64,000 nt of DNA from contig NC_092670.1 in the NCBI RefSeq assembly GCF_964355755.1, positions 10,847,201 through 10,911,200 on the forward strand, in the 5' to 3' direction. Source of the DNA: Antedon mediterranea. Lineage: Eukaryota; Echinodermata; Crinoidea; Comatulida; Antedonidae. A program made the translations under genes and the position numbers. The notes below the pieces were generated by a model that worked only from the letters and a program-made list of their open reading frames with translations, had not been told where the DNA came from and did not search any database. Positions 11,709 through 24,135 of the stretch are shown one piece after another. The stretch's first letter is position 1, and every line of letters begins with the position of its first letter.

Positions 11709-12848
11709 TTTTAAAAATTTATATTATATAATATAAAAAAAATTTATTTTCAAATATTATCATTATTATTACTTACTGGTTTTAGTAGAGTTCTTTTAAG
11801 TTCTGTCTGAATGTTTGTCTTTTCTTTAATTTAAATGTACAATTACTGTATACATAAATGAAGTATAATGATCCTTACATCTATATTGTTATTTAGGATG
11901 TGGATAAAGATAATTATGTTATTATCTAAGTGCTATTGATTTTATGATGCCGTTCGATTGTGTTGATTACTATATTACTAAAAATATTACTCTAATTGAG
12001 CTCGGGTGAGGTCTCTAATTCCTATCATTACATCTGCAGCTTTATCAGTATTATGAAAACCATTTTTGCCGGCATCCAGTTCTCTTACTAAATGTGGTAC
12101 TTGGGCCGGTATTATTTCTTGCTCTCATTAATGCCGGCCCGATTGAAGATTCAAATAATTTGTCGACCCACTCTTGGTGAAGTTGTTCCCAGAAACTCTT
12201 TACCTATTACGTAGTCCCTTCTGGAAAATTTGAATGAATGGTGTTTGCTTATTTAAAAATGGCAAAAGATATACCAAATCCTATAAAAATTTCCTTCCTT
12301 TACTAAATTATGCCTTCCCAACTTTATGATTATTTGACAGCTAAGTTAAATATTCTGAATTAATATCATCAATATGATTTGCAAAGGTCACTCAACTGCT
12401 CATGCTGTCTTCTTAATAATACTTTTATTGAACATAGAGCAATATTAGCGTGAAAGCTCATATATATTGGTGTATATATCAAATAATTATTTGATTGAGA
12501 AATTTGTTTGATGTAATTAACCATTCTATTTTAAATAAGAAAATGCGAAAATTATGGTATTAAAGGCACTCCTTTAAGCATTTGCTTCTTGAGTTAGTTG
12601 GATGGCAGAAACAATTTGTCTCTATCCAATCATTTAAATCATCGACCGAGGATATCACTTGTGGGTGTCTCCTCCCCTCAATTTTATTTTTACGTTAATG
12701 ACCTGACTAATGTCAGTGAGAAGTTTAAGTGATATCCTTCGCCGACGATACTACTATTTTATTTATCTTCTTGTTGACATTTTATTTAATACTTTTAATT
12801 ATGAATTGTCTAAATTTAATGACTGGTTTCTTTAAATTCTAAATTCTT
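11709..12848 (+). pseudogene. Decayed non-LTR retrotransposon RT fragment, copy 1
   Basis: An approximately 1.14-kb segment almost identical to 55252-56397. Scattered RT signatures remain on the plus strand: QFVSIQSFKSSTEDIT with CGCLLPSILFL, a frame change into YVNDLTNVSEKFK, and FADDTT near 12736-12755, the motif C aspartates. No frame is open for long and the finger domain is gone. Both copies share the same lesions, so the segment was already dead when it was duplicated. Jockey-group origin is likely from YVNDL and FADDTT, but the clade is unknown. Confidence 0.6.
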
Positions 12849-13757
12849 ATAAGATTTAGAAGCTCATGATGCTCTTGATTGACTAATAGAAATTCCTATG
12901 AACTTATACCAATATCAAAGAGAAGCTTAGAAACTGGACGTTGATGAAGTCAATGAGGATTTAAGCATTTCTGACAAACAGATTGCATCAGACCAAAATT
13001 GGTACCCACTTTTCATCATGCCTCTCCTCAAATGGTGGCAACTGTCAAGATCTTAGTTAGGCCAGATCCTTTTTATAATTTTTATCAACGACTAAAGGCC
13101 AACTCAAACATACCGACGAGACTTGAGATAGCGTCAGGCGCAGTATTTAGGTCGTCGCGATAACTTAAACTTGTTTTATTTCTCCCACGTGGCCAACTTA
13201 TCATAACTTTCGTTAGGAGAGTAAACAGCACATGTTGAAAGCAGTTATTTTTGTGTTTGAATTGTCGGGGATTTGCATAGGATTTTATTTCCTTCGTTAT
13301 GTGATAATGAATCCAACAATGTGGAAAAGTTGATTTTGAAGGAATTAATTATTTTGTATGAATTTCTGATTTTTTTCTCGACGGAAAGGGGATTCCCCTC
13401 ACATACTGCTTGTGACGTCACACACTGCAATTCTTACCTCTTTATAATATATAGAGGGCGCTGTTGGCCTTAACAAAACCACCTGTTTGTTAAACTTCAG
13501 ATGTTGACATGTATGCTGTGGGGTATGTATTTTAAGACAACAAACATCACAAATGAAAGAACAATAATAATATTACACAAACAATTGCAATCACATGCAA
13601 AATTCACATAATAATAAAATTTCACTAAACTTGTGATTGGTTTTCATTAGATTCTTCTGGTAAAAACCTAAAGTTACTAAATCATTTCAAATGTTGTGTT
13701 AAGAAAAACAATCTCTTGCTCTATTTGCTGTGTCAGTAGGTAAAGTAACTAATTAAT
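12849..13757. other. Non-coding stretch, nothing recognised
   Basis: No domain, RNA gene or element end was recognised. A motif near 13487-13515 (ACCACCTGTTTGTTAAACTTCAGATGTTGAC, in part) resembles 44796-44830, suggesting a shared minor repeat. Confidence 0.3.
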
Positions 13758-13785
13758 CAGGTTGATCTGTTCATTACCAAGCCAA
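13758..13785 (-). pseudogene. Fragment of FReD exon 3
   Basis: GTTGATCTGTTCATTACCAA followed by GCCA is identical to exon 3 of FReD gene A (about 38738-38762), encoding the minus-strand WLGNEQIN segment. Only about 25-28 bases match; the flanks do not. With the intron copy at 14440-15229 it marks a third, mostly erased FReD locus, rearranged because the exon piece lies on the wrong side of the intron copy. Bases 13786-14439 hold nothing recognised. Confidence 0.5.
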
Positions 13786-14439
13786 AATCATATAATTCAG
13801 TTTTAACCTTTCGGTCTGAGATCGGTCTTTTAATATAAACATTGCACTTACTTGAAGGGCATCCATGGGTTTCAGGTTCCCCAATTGGCTTACTGCTAGC
13901 CCAACCAACGTGGTGCAATTCATTGTGTCCCACTATAACTTTTTCAACACAAAAGACAGCTACCTTCCTATCAACCGTTTTCCACTAAAACGCTACATGC
14001 GTCGTACGACTTCGTACGCTAATCCCCAACTGTCCAGACACACATTCTTTTAGCGTCGTACGCTAAAACGGTTTAACGCCATGGGTCTGAACAGGGCCTT
14101 AGTCGAGACTCTGTTGGATCCTTGAACGCTCCAGCGCAGCTATATTATCATGAAGGAACTAAATTAGTTTTATTTAATTTATTTCCATGGATATATCCAA
14201 GTTAAACGTTAATTCCTCAATGGCTAAACAAACCATGCCTAATTCCTTTAAGGAAATAAAAATAGAGATGTTGGAAGTAATTCAACTTTATACTTTGAAT
14301 TGTTTAGGGGTTGGGCAGGGAATTTTTGATTTTTATTATTGATAATAAAATAAATAAAGCACTTTAGAGAATTTAAAATTCAACACTTATACATTTATAA
14401 CTCTTTAAATAAATTATGAACATTATATTATTTTGCATA

Positions 14440-15229
14440 TTTATATATTCAAATAAATAATAGACCCATTTTTATGATTCATAGAATTTAATATTACTGA
14501 TTGTTTTTAATATAAATTTGCAATATTCTGAACCTCGCTTGTCTTGTTTGTTTCTATTTGGTTCCGTTTTGTGTTTAGTACACAATACAAATAAAATCAT
14601 TTGCATTCAATTCGTAGCGGCCTTCGTAGCTTCAATATTTGGTTTGTTCTGCCTGTCTGTTTAAAAGTGGGTTTTTTTAGATTTTTTAGTTAGAACTGAA
14701 TATTTAAAGTCGTTTTTGTACCTGATTTTTTATTTCCATTTTCTATAGGATAATAAATAAGCTCTTTCGCAATTTATATTTTATTACATAACTACGATTA
14801 AAGAACTTTCAAGGTCACTTAAAATTGAAAGAATGGATTTGTACGCAGTACTTTATTTACATGTACCATGAAAAAAGTTTCCTCCCCTAAATTTAGCCTC
14901 AAATTATGCTAGAACGCTGCTGCGCCCGGGGACTTTAGTTCTGACTTTAGATCCTGTCACCATCAGTGCTTGGGTATAGTACATGTCTCAAGTTCTTTCA
15001 CAGCAGTCAATGTCCTTATCATTTAGCTGTGTTTAATCAGTCGTATTTCTAACATTATTTTTATTCTTTAAATGTGATAATTGCAAAGGAAACCCTACAG
15101 TATGTGGGTATTCATTGATTATTTTCACTACAAGGTACAAAGGGTGTATAATAAGGCCTTAAAAAAGTTAATTCTTTGTTTACATGAAATATGTTTTTAG
15201 TGTAAAAATGGATTGAAGATATACTAACC
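14440..15229 (-). pseudogene. Vestigial FReD locus C: copy of intron 3 up to the splice donor
   Basis: This matches the part of FReD gene A intron 3 that lies next to exon 3 (37765-38590), and locus B at 51541-51908. Shared pieces include TTCGTAGCTTCAATATTTGG, TTTTCTATAGGATAATAAAT and AGTACATGTCTCAAGTTCTT. It ends exactly at the donor sequence (minus GTTAGTATA; plus TATACTAACCT, ending 15230), but exon 3 is absent. The adjacent plus-strand sequence is AGTTAGTTAGTATTAGGC instead. A segmental duplication broken at the exon boundary is the simplest reading. Confidence 0.65.
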
Positions 15230-15973
15230 TAGTTAGTTAGTATTAGGCTAGGCTTAGCCTAGACGTTTTAGCCTTGCTAGGCCTAGGATTGTTTGGTCGT
15301 TTGTTGACATAATTAACACTAAAATAGGTGTGTTTATAAAATCCATATAAATATAACATTTAATATAATATTATTAAAAAAACAAATGAAATGTAGGCCT
15401 TGGCTAGGGCTACCTTTTATTTGATTCAAATGACAGGAAGCTATTTAGATGTTATATAAAACAATAATGAATGTTTTATATTCGTGCAATGGTACAAATG
15501 GCATTTGATGAATGATAAAATGTTAAATATTAACTCGGCTTATGATGCTTTAAAACCTAAGTTTTACATAAATGTAAATTGGATTAAATTGAACTATTCA
15601 ACATTTGAATTACTTGAATTCTGCCATATAGCCAATAACTGCTAAAACCATGTTTAACGTCTTTAAAATGGCTCGCATTTAAATTTCTAAATGCTCCTGC
15701 ATGTCAGTTAAATAAATTTTATATTAAGTGTGTTGAGACGATTATTTACATTTGGAAAATATTTGTCAAAGCAAATGGCTGGCCGGAGAAATTAACTTTG
15801 TTTTACAAGGGTAGCTCTGACAGCTGTACTATGCCGCAGTACAGGTGTCTTACAGAGGCCCTCTTACAAACAATACAAAATGCCTATACTACATTCAAAC
15901 ATCAAATTACAAGCAGATTCATAAAATTTAAAATTCACACAAAAACAATTTAGAAAAGTTTAAATTCATTGAA
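15230..15973. other. Non-coding stretch with AGGCCTA-rich cluster
   Basis: Contains a cluster of overlapping TAGGC/GCCTA palindromic motifs (15237-15292), like those at 32480-32530 and 52530-52640. No gene or element boundary was recognised. Confidence 0.35.
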
Positions 15974-16708
15974 GTATTCAGTATTCAGTATTTATTGGTA
16001 CTCACTTTCGAATCAGTGGCACACACCTTTCGGTGGTGCGTCCATACAAATATAAACAACAACATATAAAAGGTAAATGATGATAAAACTTACATAATTA
16101 ACTTACATTGGAAAAAACAAAAACAAAACAAAAACAAATGTACAGTAGTGTTATATTATTGATGTTGTGATTCTCTGTGTTTAGAGAAGGATGCTTTAGA
16201 CCAGGTCCGCCTTATATTATTAGCCAATCAAAATCGTATAAATTTTGGAGAGAAAATGTTATCCTCCTCTGAAGCCTAAAATTTGCATGTCCAGTATAAA
16301 AGTGGAATGTAATAGATATTAGGGGAGAAGAGAGAATAAGATCAGAGTAGATAAACGGAAAGATGATAAAGAATATATTAAGGCTTGACTGGTAGTGGTA
16401 GAAAGATGTATTAATCGAATTACAAGGAATAAAAGTTCTAGTTGAGTTAAATATACTTTTTGTATGAGTTATCATTCAGTGACAGCAGTGTACGTCGAGT
16501 GGATATACGCCTGAGAAAGCTCGGAACCAACTAAAAGATAAATATTCACTACAAGTAGTAATTGTACACTTGAGTACTGTAGATACTTAAAAACAATTGT
16601 ATAACGAGCAAATCAATAAATCGATGCAATAGGTCAGTAGTAAATACACATTAGGGCCTACTTACAAAATGTCAGACAGAAAAAAAAAATACTTATAAGA
16701 ATAAAGGT

Positions 16709-17045
16709 ACAATAGGTGAACAGTATAAATAATACATAATCATGATAAAATTACTACATAAATCGAACTAAGCACAAATATATGTTTATATGTACTTGAA
16801 ATTATAGATATAGCAAACAGCAAGTACAAGATTTTATTTGTTTAATGATTAGTTATTGGTATATCTAACTGGTCTATCAATGTATAAACCAAATAAACCA
16901 GTATAAAGATACAATAGGTCAAAAGTATAAATAATACATAATCATGATTATTTTTACAAAAATCGAGATAAACACAAATATATGTTTATATATATTTGAA
17001 GTTAGATAAGCAAATAAACTAGTTTATCAATGTAAAAGCCAAATA
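16709..17045. repeat. Imperfect tandem duplication in LINE B 3' UTR
   Basis: A block starting ACAATAGGTGAACAGTATAA at about 16709 recurs about 200 bases later at about 16909 (ACAATAGGTCAAAAGTATAA). Both continue with ATACATAATCATGAT and CACAAATATATGTTTATAT. The copies have diverged by substitutions and small indels. Confidence 0.6.
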
Positions 17046-17051
17046 GGCTAA

Positions 17052-20000
17052 TTATTGGGGTAATGTTGGTAATTTCTTATATATATCTAACCTGGTATCC
17101 CAGGCACTTTGTAGGTATTTTTTACAAGCCAAGTCAAAAATTTCCCCAAGAACAACGTTTTCATTATATAAATTGTCTAATAACAAATGTAATTTCATTT
17201 CAGAGGTTCCTTCGTAGAAAGAGTTCCAATAATGTTCAAACCCGTTATTCATTAATTGTAATTTCATTGGGTAGAAGATTTCTTCTCTTAATTTACTAAA
17301 TGTATTACATTCTAACATAAAGTGTGCGATAGTTTCAGTGTCATTATTGCAGAGTGCACACATACCCGTACTCGTGGGTGACCATGACTGTTTCCTACCT
17401 TCAAGGTTTAGAAAGTTCGATCTCACCTTAAATTTCAAACAACTTCTTTTAAAGTCATTTTTGTAAAGAAGGTATGGTTCTAGTATCGGTTTATTCTTGT
17501 ACAATATTATATTGTGTCAGAGATGATTTTGATTGTGCTCTCTTCTGCCATTCGTTATTATCGATATCTTTGTTCTTGCATTTAAATTGAGTTAACCAAT
17601 TACCAGGTGATTCGTTGGTGAACATATCACCCATGTTACATTTATGTAAGGCTTCTTTAACTTGATTTAACCATCCCCATTTTAATTTATCTTCAAGAAT
17701 GTTTATGGCGTTAAAAATCACATTGGACCATCTTTCCTTCTCCATGTTTTTTAGGCGGTTAAAATATTTAATCCGAGAGCAGTTTTGAAGCGATTCTAGT
17801 GATTGCCAGCCCAAGTCACCATATAGAGCCTCTTTTGCAACGTTACGCGGAGCCTTAAGAATGGTTCTCGCCATTAAAAACTGCAGGTTTTCAACTTTTG
17901 CCATTGTTGTTTTTCCGTTACAGTACCAAACTGAGCATGCGTAATTAATGGTAGGGATTCCGATAGATTTCCATAATAGGTCCCCGTAATAAATTCTGTT
18001 AAAATCATCTTGTTCATTTATAATGGATTTAATATATGATGCGATTACCCTTCTTGATAACTTCGTCTATGTGAAGATTGTCCGACAACGTACGAGAAAT
18101 ATATACTCCCAAGTATTTGTATTTATCAGTTTCTGTTATAGAATTGTTTCCTAACCTCCATTTTCTATATAAGTTGGTCCTTTGTCCTGTGATAAGGACA
18201 TTTGATTTATCATAATTAAATGACATTTTCCATTCTTTAGCGAATTCTGTAGTAGTTTGTAGGAGCATTTTAAGTTCCTTCTCGTTTTCTCCTATTAGCA
18301 CGACGTCGTCGGCCCATAATAAACAATTAATTTTAGTGTTAAAGATGTTAACACCTAGATCTGAGTTGTTAAGCATTATACGTAATTCATTGATGTATAT
18401 TGAGAAGAGTGTTGGCGATAACGAGCATCCCTGTTTAACACCTTCATCGATATCAAATAACTCCGTCTCTAAATTAGCAAATTGGACCTTACATTTAACA
18501 TTCTCATATACATTTTGTACGATATTAATTAGGTTACCTTTTATACCGATTCGGCGTAATGCTTTTATTAGTCCTTCTCTCCAGACTGTATCGAATGCTT
18601 TTCGGAAATCGAGAAAAGCCAAAAATGTCTTTTTACCCTCGGCTTGTCGAGTAGCTATCAAGCTTTTAAGGGTGAAGATATGGTCTTCACATCGTCTATC
18701 TTTACGGAAGCCCCCTTCTTGTGCTTCGGTTAATAAATCATACTCTTCAAGGAATTCTGATATTCTTCGAGAAATTATTCGACTATAGATCTTAGCAATG
18801 CATGAGTTTAAGGTAATTCCTCTATAGTTATCTAAATTTCGCCGGTCGCCTTTTTTAAATATAGGAACTATTGTGCCGTTGTTCCATTCATCTGGTATAC
18901 ATTCGAGATGGGAGAGTCTTTTAAACAGTTTATACAGTGTTGCAACTATTGTGTTACCGCCGTTTTTTTATAAATTCGTTAGAAATATTATCATTGCCCG
19001 GGCTTTTGTTGTTTTTACATAGGGAGACTGCGTATTTTACATCTTCACATGAGAATTCGAGTTTATCCAGAGTAGCGGTTTGAACATTTATGTTGTAGCT
19101 GTCAGCTAAATTGTCATTAAATAGATCATTCTCTACATCTAAGTTTTTCTTACCTAAGGTATTAAAGTAATTGGTTAACGAGGACTTAATTATGGGTGCG
19201 TCTGATGTTACGTTGTCCGTTCCCGGAATTATTATAGATGTAACATTGTTTGTTCGTTTATTTCCTTTTAAAACTGACCAGAAGTCTCTAGACTGAGGTC
19301 CGCCTTTTTCCATTATTTTTGAACATCTATCCATCCGGATTTGCATCATTTTTTGTCTAATTAATGTTTTACATTCGTTTCGTTTAGTTTGATAATCTTT
19401 CCAGAGATTATCCCTTATAGTTTTTCATTAAAGTCAGAATTAGTTTTGTTCTTACAATATAGTCGGTGTGCTCGACACGCTTTTTTTCGTTTTTCCATTG
19501 ACTGTTCAATATCACAATCAAACCATTGTTTACTTTTTCTGGACTGTTTTTTATAGCCTATTGTCTCTTCGGCAGCAGATACTACAAGGCGTTTCCATGA
19601 TTCCCAAGCTTCGTTAGCATTTAAATGGGCTGGGTCCCAGTTAGTGAATTTAGATTCAAGGTCCTCTTGGAACGTTGTCCAATCGTGGTTATACTTTATA
19701 TCCCATCGTTGTTTAAATGTTTCAGGGATTGTGTTATTATTATTAAATGATTCCACATTCATATCAATTATAATCATGTTATGATCGCTACCTATGTGAA
19801 AGTTACATTGGTCATCTATCATGAATTCATTTATATCGTTTTGAATATTTGCTGATACAAGACCATAATCCAAAACACTTTTATGTTGATTCTTTACCCA
19901 CGTAAATACTCCTGTACATTTTTCACTACCGTTAAGGATAAACAGATCACCATCATTACTAAAATCAATAAGTCCTTGACCATTATAGTTTATAGATTCG

Positions 20001-20718
20001 TCTCCATAGTTAATCAAGTGACCAATTTTGCCGTTGAAATCTCCAAGAATTATTATATTAGCATCATTGTCATTTTGAGAGATCTCTAAATTTTCCGCTA
20101 TTAAGGAGACAAACATCTCATCAATCAAGTTGCGATCGGTTCCTTCACATGGAAAATAAACTAAAGCTATGTAATATATTGAATTGGTAGAACTATTAAA
20201 TTGCACTTTTACCCATAGTCGTTCGAGGGTATCACATCTCGTATCTAATACATTGTCATCTATGATCTTAATGTCGTCCCTAATTAGGAAGCCGATCCCG
20301 CCTTGACTTTTTTAGTATATGATGATCTATTTTTCCCAATCCAATTGTAAACTTTGATTTGTATTTCTTCTTTATCTTTTAGAAATGATTCGACTATTCC
20401 AAATAAATTAATTTTATTGATATTTACAAATTTTTGGATATCATACTTTTTGCTTTTGTAGCCTCTGATATTATTGTATGCTATTTTAATGTTAGTATTA
20501 GTATTACATAATTTAGATTTCTTTTTACCTCGTCTAACTTTAACATGTTTATGATTAATCTTATTTGGAGGCACGTTGTTTAACATAGGATCAGGATTTA
20601 AACTATTGATACTAGCGATATCTTCGCTATTTTTGTTAATTGTTATCTCATTTATACAGGTATTGTTATTACATTCGTCAATTAAGAAATCGTATATATT
20701 GTCATGATTAAAAGACAT
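17052..20718 (-). pseudogene. LINE B ORF2: endonuclease, reverse transcriptase, C-terminal zinc motif
   Basis: Pieces on the minus strand: 20718-20284 (endonuclease start, AYNNIRGYKSK, VESFLKD); a frameshift at the T6 run near 20305-20315; 20206-19415 (IILGDFNGKIG, SVLDYGLVS, GSDHNMI); 19349-18954 (linker, frameshift at the T7 run 18964-18970); then RT to 18029 (KGDRRNLDNYRGITLN, FLDFRKAFDTVW with motif A Asp, GVKQGCSLSP, LLWADDVVLIGE); and 17904-17491 and 17504-17052 (thumb and connection, then CALCNNDTETIAHFMLEC). Most breaks sit in homopolymers. The protein would nick target DNA and prime reverse transcription, but this copy cannot make it. Confidence 0.8.
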
Positions 20719-20781
20719 TACATTACCCCGCAGGTTTCTCCTAGTTGGTTCAGGATCGGCGTTTACTTCATTGCCTGTTTC

Positions 20782-22001
20782 CTATGGAAGTCGACATTGA
20801 TAGTTCTTATGTCCAAATTCGAAGCATCCGTGACATTGTACTGGTTTACCATGTTTACAGTCTTTCATCTGATGGTTCCTTTCACCACAGTAGTAACATC
20901 CGGTTCTGTTTGTTTGTATTTGTCTACTATTGTGTCGATAATTTAAGTTAGTGTTTGGACGGTGCTGTTTGTTGCGATATCCCTGTGTTCCTATCGGCGA
21001 CGAGTAGTGGCCTGATGAAGTCCGGTGCGATTTGTTTGTTTCTTTATCTTTCACAATCCTGTGTACTTTGTTGATATTGGTCAGTAATTTCTTCGTTCCG
21101 TAGTTGCTGAGATGAAGTCTACTCCTATTGAGGGATCCACTTTCACATTCGTTATTGTACAGTTTGAAGGTTGTGTCGTTGTCAATTATTTTACAGTCCT
21201 CTTTTGACGCGATTCCTTTGATTTCCCCGTTCAGTTTGTCTACTCTACCTTGATGTTCCATAACATCTTGTCTAGGACATATTGTTGATAATATAATGGA
21301 TGTGCTGGGCGATTTCGTTTTAACATCCTGTATTATTTGTGCGAACTCGTTTGGGGCGTTGTTTGCATCCTCGTCTTTTGTGCAGTCGTTCGTTCCGCCA
21401 TGAATTATTATGGTATCAAAACTGTTCGCGTCTAGTGATCTCAATGATTCTTTTATATCTTTCATTTTTGCTCCGGGTAGACAAGAGACTTTAGTCTTCA
21501 GCAATCCTCTTTCATTAATATTCTTGATTATTGAGTCTCCTATTATAAGGGTGTCTGCTGTGTTCAATGGTATACCATTTGTTCTTTCGTGTAGGTCTTT
21601 GGTACGGTCATTCTTTGTTTGGTCACACATAGCATTGCGTTGCAGTTCTAAGTCATCTTTTAGTTGTTTATTTTCCTGTCGAAGAATGTTATTTTGCTCT
21701 TTGATCTCATTGATGATTTTAAATTGTGAAGTTATAGTATTTGGTATTCCTCTACATGATTCACAAAACCAACTGGTTGCTCGCTTTCCAGTTGCGGAGA
21801 TTCCAATACATAGAGAAACCAAATCAGTTTGGCAAAATGAGCATTCATTTTTCCTTTGGCGATATGATTTAACATACAATGCTCTACACATTTAATCGTC
21901 CGATTAGTGATACTAGACGTGCTTGTTGAAGGTTGTTGTGACTTGGTTTGCGAGCTTGGAGGGGATTGAGGTCTCGGAGGTGTTCGGTTTGTAGACGCCA
22001 T
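20782..22001 (-). pseudogene. LINE B ORF1: PHD-like finger, coiled coil, SGNH esterase, CCHC knuckles
   Basis: The start at 22001 (MASTNRTPPRPQSPPSS) gives a low-complexity Ser/Pro/Thr N-terminus, then one frameshift near 21890. In the second frame come a cysteine-rich PHD-like finger (CSFCQTDL, then WFCESCRGI), a helical stretch predicted to coil (EIKEQNNILRQENKQLKDDL), and an SGNH/GDSL hydrolase. The last has block I IIGDSIIK (Ser), block III HGGTNDC (Gly, Asn) and a histidine in SRLHLSNYG. Two zinc knuckles end the protein (CYYCGERNHQMKDC and CHGCFEFGHKNYQC). Esterase-bearing ORF1 proteins are known in CR1-like LINEs. It would bind RNA; the esterase's role is unclear. The stop at 20782 is 63 bases before ORF2. 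Confidence 0.75.
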
Positions 22002-22050
22002 ATTTAAGATTTAATTTAGGTATCTATGTCGAATTAATTATTATTATAAC

Positions 22051-22765
22051 TATCATTTGGTATCTGGTTCATTCAGATCGTTCAGATAACTTCTTATAAT
22101 AGTTCTGGAACGTTTCCCGACTTACAGTTATCCAGATAAATATACAGCACCCAGACGGTCTAAATATTTCAATGATGTATGATAGCTTGGTTGGCGTGGT
22201 CCAGCAGTATTAGCGTGGGCCTAAACAAGCTATCTATTGTTCTCTATCTATACAGGACGCTATCTTTCCCCAGTGAGAGATGTACACTTCTGCTACGTTG
22301 GCCTTGGAAATTTAGTAAAATAGTTATATGAAAACTCACCATTTACTGCTTATTTTCTCAAGATATAAACTATGGTTGGATTCCTCAAGTTGAGATATAC
22401 CTAACGCTATAACTTTCAAATAAAAATGTTGTTGAAGACTTGAAGAAATTCAGCTAAATTGGGATTAGAATTTAAACGTCCCGCGTCTCGTCTCTCGTCT
22501 ATGATGCCAATTGAAGCAAGGATAAAGTGTTTTGTAATATAGAATAAGATTTGATATACAGTATAAGTCGATAGCTATATATTTTTGATAAGTGTTGCCC
22601 ATCACGTAACACCAATGAACCCAGTTACACCAAATATAGAACAAAATCCGCCGATGCTACGCTACATGACAACAATTAACAATTCGATCGCCGCAACAAA
22701 GTGTCAGGAAGTATAACAATTTAAAATATAAAACTAGATTTAATTTGTCACTATGACGAATTATA
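22051..22765. other. Possible LINE B 5' region or unique DNA
   Basis: No open frame, RNA gene or repeat was recognised. Its position directly upstream of ORF1 makes a LINE B 5' UTR possible for part of it, but I cannot locate the boundary. Confidence 0.3.
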
Positions 22766-22767
22766 GG

Positions 22768-23671
22768 TTATATGCATTGATTTAAATAAAGATAATTGAT
22801 TTTTAAAAGATGTATTAATTTATTTTGTCAAAACCATATACCATAAGCCATATACACTTGAATAAAACAATCCGATCAAAGATCCCTCCGCTTATGTCAT
22901 AAACCACCCTTACAGTACATAATAATAAACACATTACTTTTTCACTAGATTTCATTATAAATCATGCTTATTATAATTTATACACTGAACAAACAATACA
23001 AATATAAAAAAAAAATTGTCTTTCATTTCGTTTCCCAACGTGAGACTTGATCTCGGGACCTCGAGTGCTATAGACGGGATCACATGAGACCACCGAGCCA
23101 TGTACACCTGAATAAAAGTTGCATTTAGTATGCAGTAACTACTTAGGCGTAGATAGATTATGACATACCGCAATGAATCATAAGTTTTTACAATGATGGC
23201 ATCTTTAAAAATAAAAAAAAAATGTCGAAGAAAATGTCATAGTTTGTTTGATTGTCAAAATTTTTATTTTTTAATTCAATATGCAATTAATGATGATGTA
23301 ATCAACTTTTTTTCTCTTATTCTCTTATTTTCATAAATCAGACATGTGATAAATACACTTTAAGAAAATGAATTGCAAAATAGGGGTTCCCGAGCATTTT
23401 GACGATCTATTTAGCATATTTTCACCATTTTTTTTACACCTGTCACTTTCGACATGCTCGTATAACATAGTTTCAAGTTTTTTGATTGCGCATCGTAAAA
23501 AGATAATCACATCGATTCCTGACCATAAGGAATATTCTCTGAAAAAATGACGTAGCTAGATGAAATTGATCCCAAGATAATTGATGAACAAAATAGTGCT
23601 AAGGAAAGAATAAATAAATACAGTTTCTGACAGAATCAATAAGGTTATATGCATTTTCATGCATATAACCT
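22768..23671. mobile_element. MITE-like element with AGGTTATATGCAT inverted ends, copy 1
   Basis: The left end reads AGGTTATATGCAT and the right end ATGCATATAACCT. The right tip is itself a hairpin (GGTTATATGCATTTTCATGC, then ATATAACC). A relative lies at about 32727-33995 with the same internal blocks (CCGATCAAAG, GTTCCCGAGCATT, ACATCGATTCCT, AAATAGTGCTAAGGAAAGAATAAATA). A tRNA-like SINE core lies inside. No protein coding. Confidence 0.6.
22995..23110 (-). repeat. tRNA-derived SINE-like core, copy 1
   Basis: The minus strand shows an A-box-like TGGCTCGGTGG (23090-23100), then about 40 bases later a B-box-like GATCAAGTCTC (23042-23052). That is the order and spacing of a type 2 RNA polymerase III promoter. 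No clean cloverleaf forms, so this is a SINE or tRNA relic, not a tRNA gene. The second copy at 32915-32969 has a more canonical B box, GATCGAGTCTC. Confidence 0.5.
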
Positions 23672-23756
23672 AGAAATATGAAATTCTTCATAAAAATAAA
23701 ATTTTGCATAAATGAGTCAATTTTGGTGAATTTCCAAACAATTAAAATGATGTTTC

Positions 23757-23855
23757 TGGTGTTCTCTTAATCACTGCCCTCTTGTAACTGTTGCCAACTG
23801 ATGTTGTTATTAGAACATCTAGGTGTTAGGTTAAACCCATTTAGGTTTGAAAGTG
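23757..23855 (-). pseudogene. Decayed partial copy of the FReD terminal exon
   Basis: TGGTGTTCTCTTAATCACTG and later GTGTTAGGTTAAACCCATTTAGG align with the 3' end of the FReD last exon and with the fragment at 24654-24784. Many substitutions make it the oldest of the partial exon copies downstream of gene A. Confidence 0.5.
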
Positions 23856-23869
23856 TATAGGAAAGTTTT

Positions 23870-24135
23870 GTTTTAGAGATTTTTTACATTTATACATTGA
23901 AAGCTTTAGATTTAAATCTTAAATTGTATAGTAGTTTATTTGCTTTTTTAATGTTTATATACTTTCGCCTTTACCTTGGAAAATAAACATAAACATTCAT
24001 CTTGTGTTTCCTTATGTTTAGCGAAGTTGAAAGTGATTTTTTACGCTAATACATTCAAAGATTTAGATTTTAAATTTTGTAGTAGTTTATTTGCTTTTTA
24101 ATGTTTATATACTTTCGCCTTTACCTTGGAAAATA
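23870..24135. repeat. Tandem duplication downstream of FReD gene A
   Basis: A segment ending TTTATATACTTTCGCCTTTA and CCTTGGAAAATA occurs twice, about 150 bases apart (23961 and 24111). A single related copy lies at 48390-48495 in locus B. The whole 24130-25027 region is parallel to 48560-49736, showing that the loci arose by segmental duplication. Confidence 0.6.

Larger units (their letters stand above)
15974..22050 (-). mobile_element. Non-LTR retrotransposon (LINE B), near full length but frameshifted
   Basis: A two-ORF element on the minus strand. The 3' end has a long UTR (about 17050 down to 15974) finished by a GAATACT-type tandem tail (plus 15974-16000, TATTCAGTATTCAGTATT). ORF1 lies at 20782-22001 and ORF2 at 17052-20718. 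At least six frameshifts interrupt coding. The C-terminal CCHC-like zinc motif behind the RT and an ORF1 with an esterase domain recall CR1-type elements, but the LLWADD motif and GVKQGCSLSP are atypical for CR1, so I leave the clade open. The 5' boundary is not certain; similarity-independent coding evidence ends near 22001. Confidence 0.75.

Noticed and set aside
21410-21895. Plus-strand 161-codon open frame
   Set aside because: It is antisense to the SGNH esterase region of LINE B ORF1.
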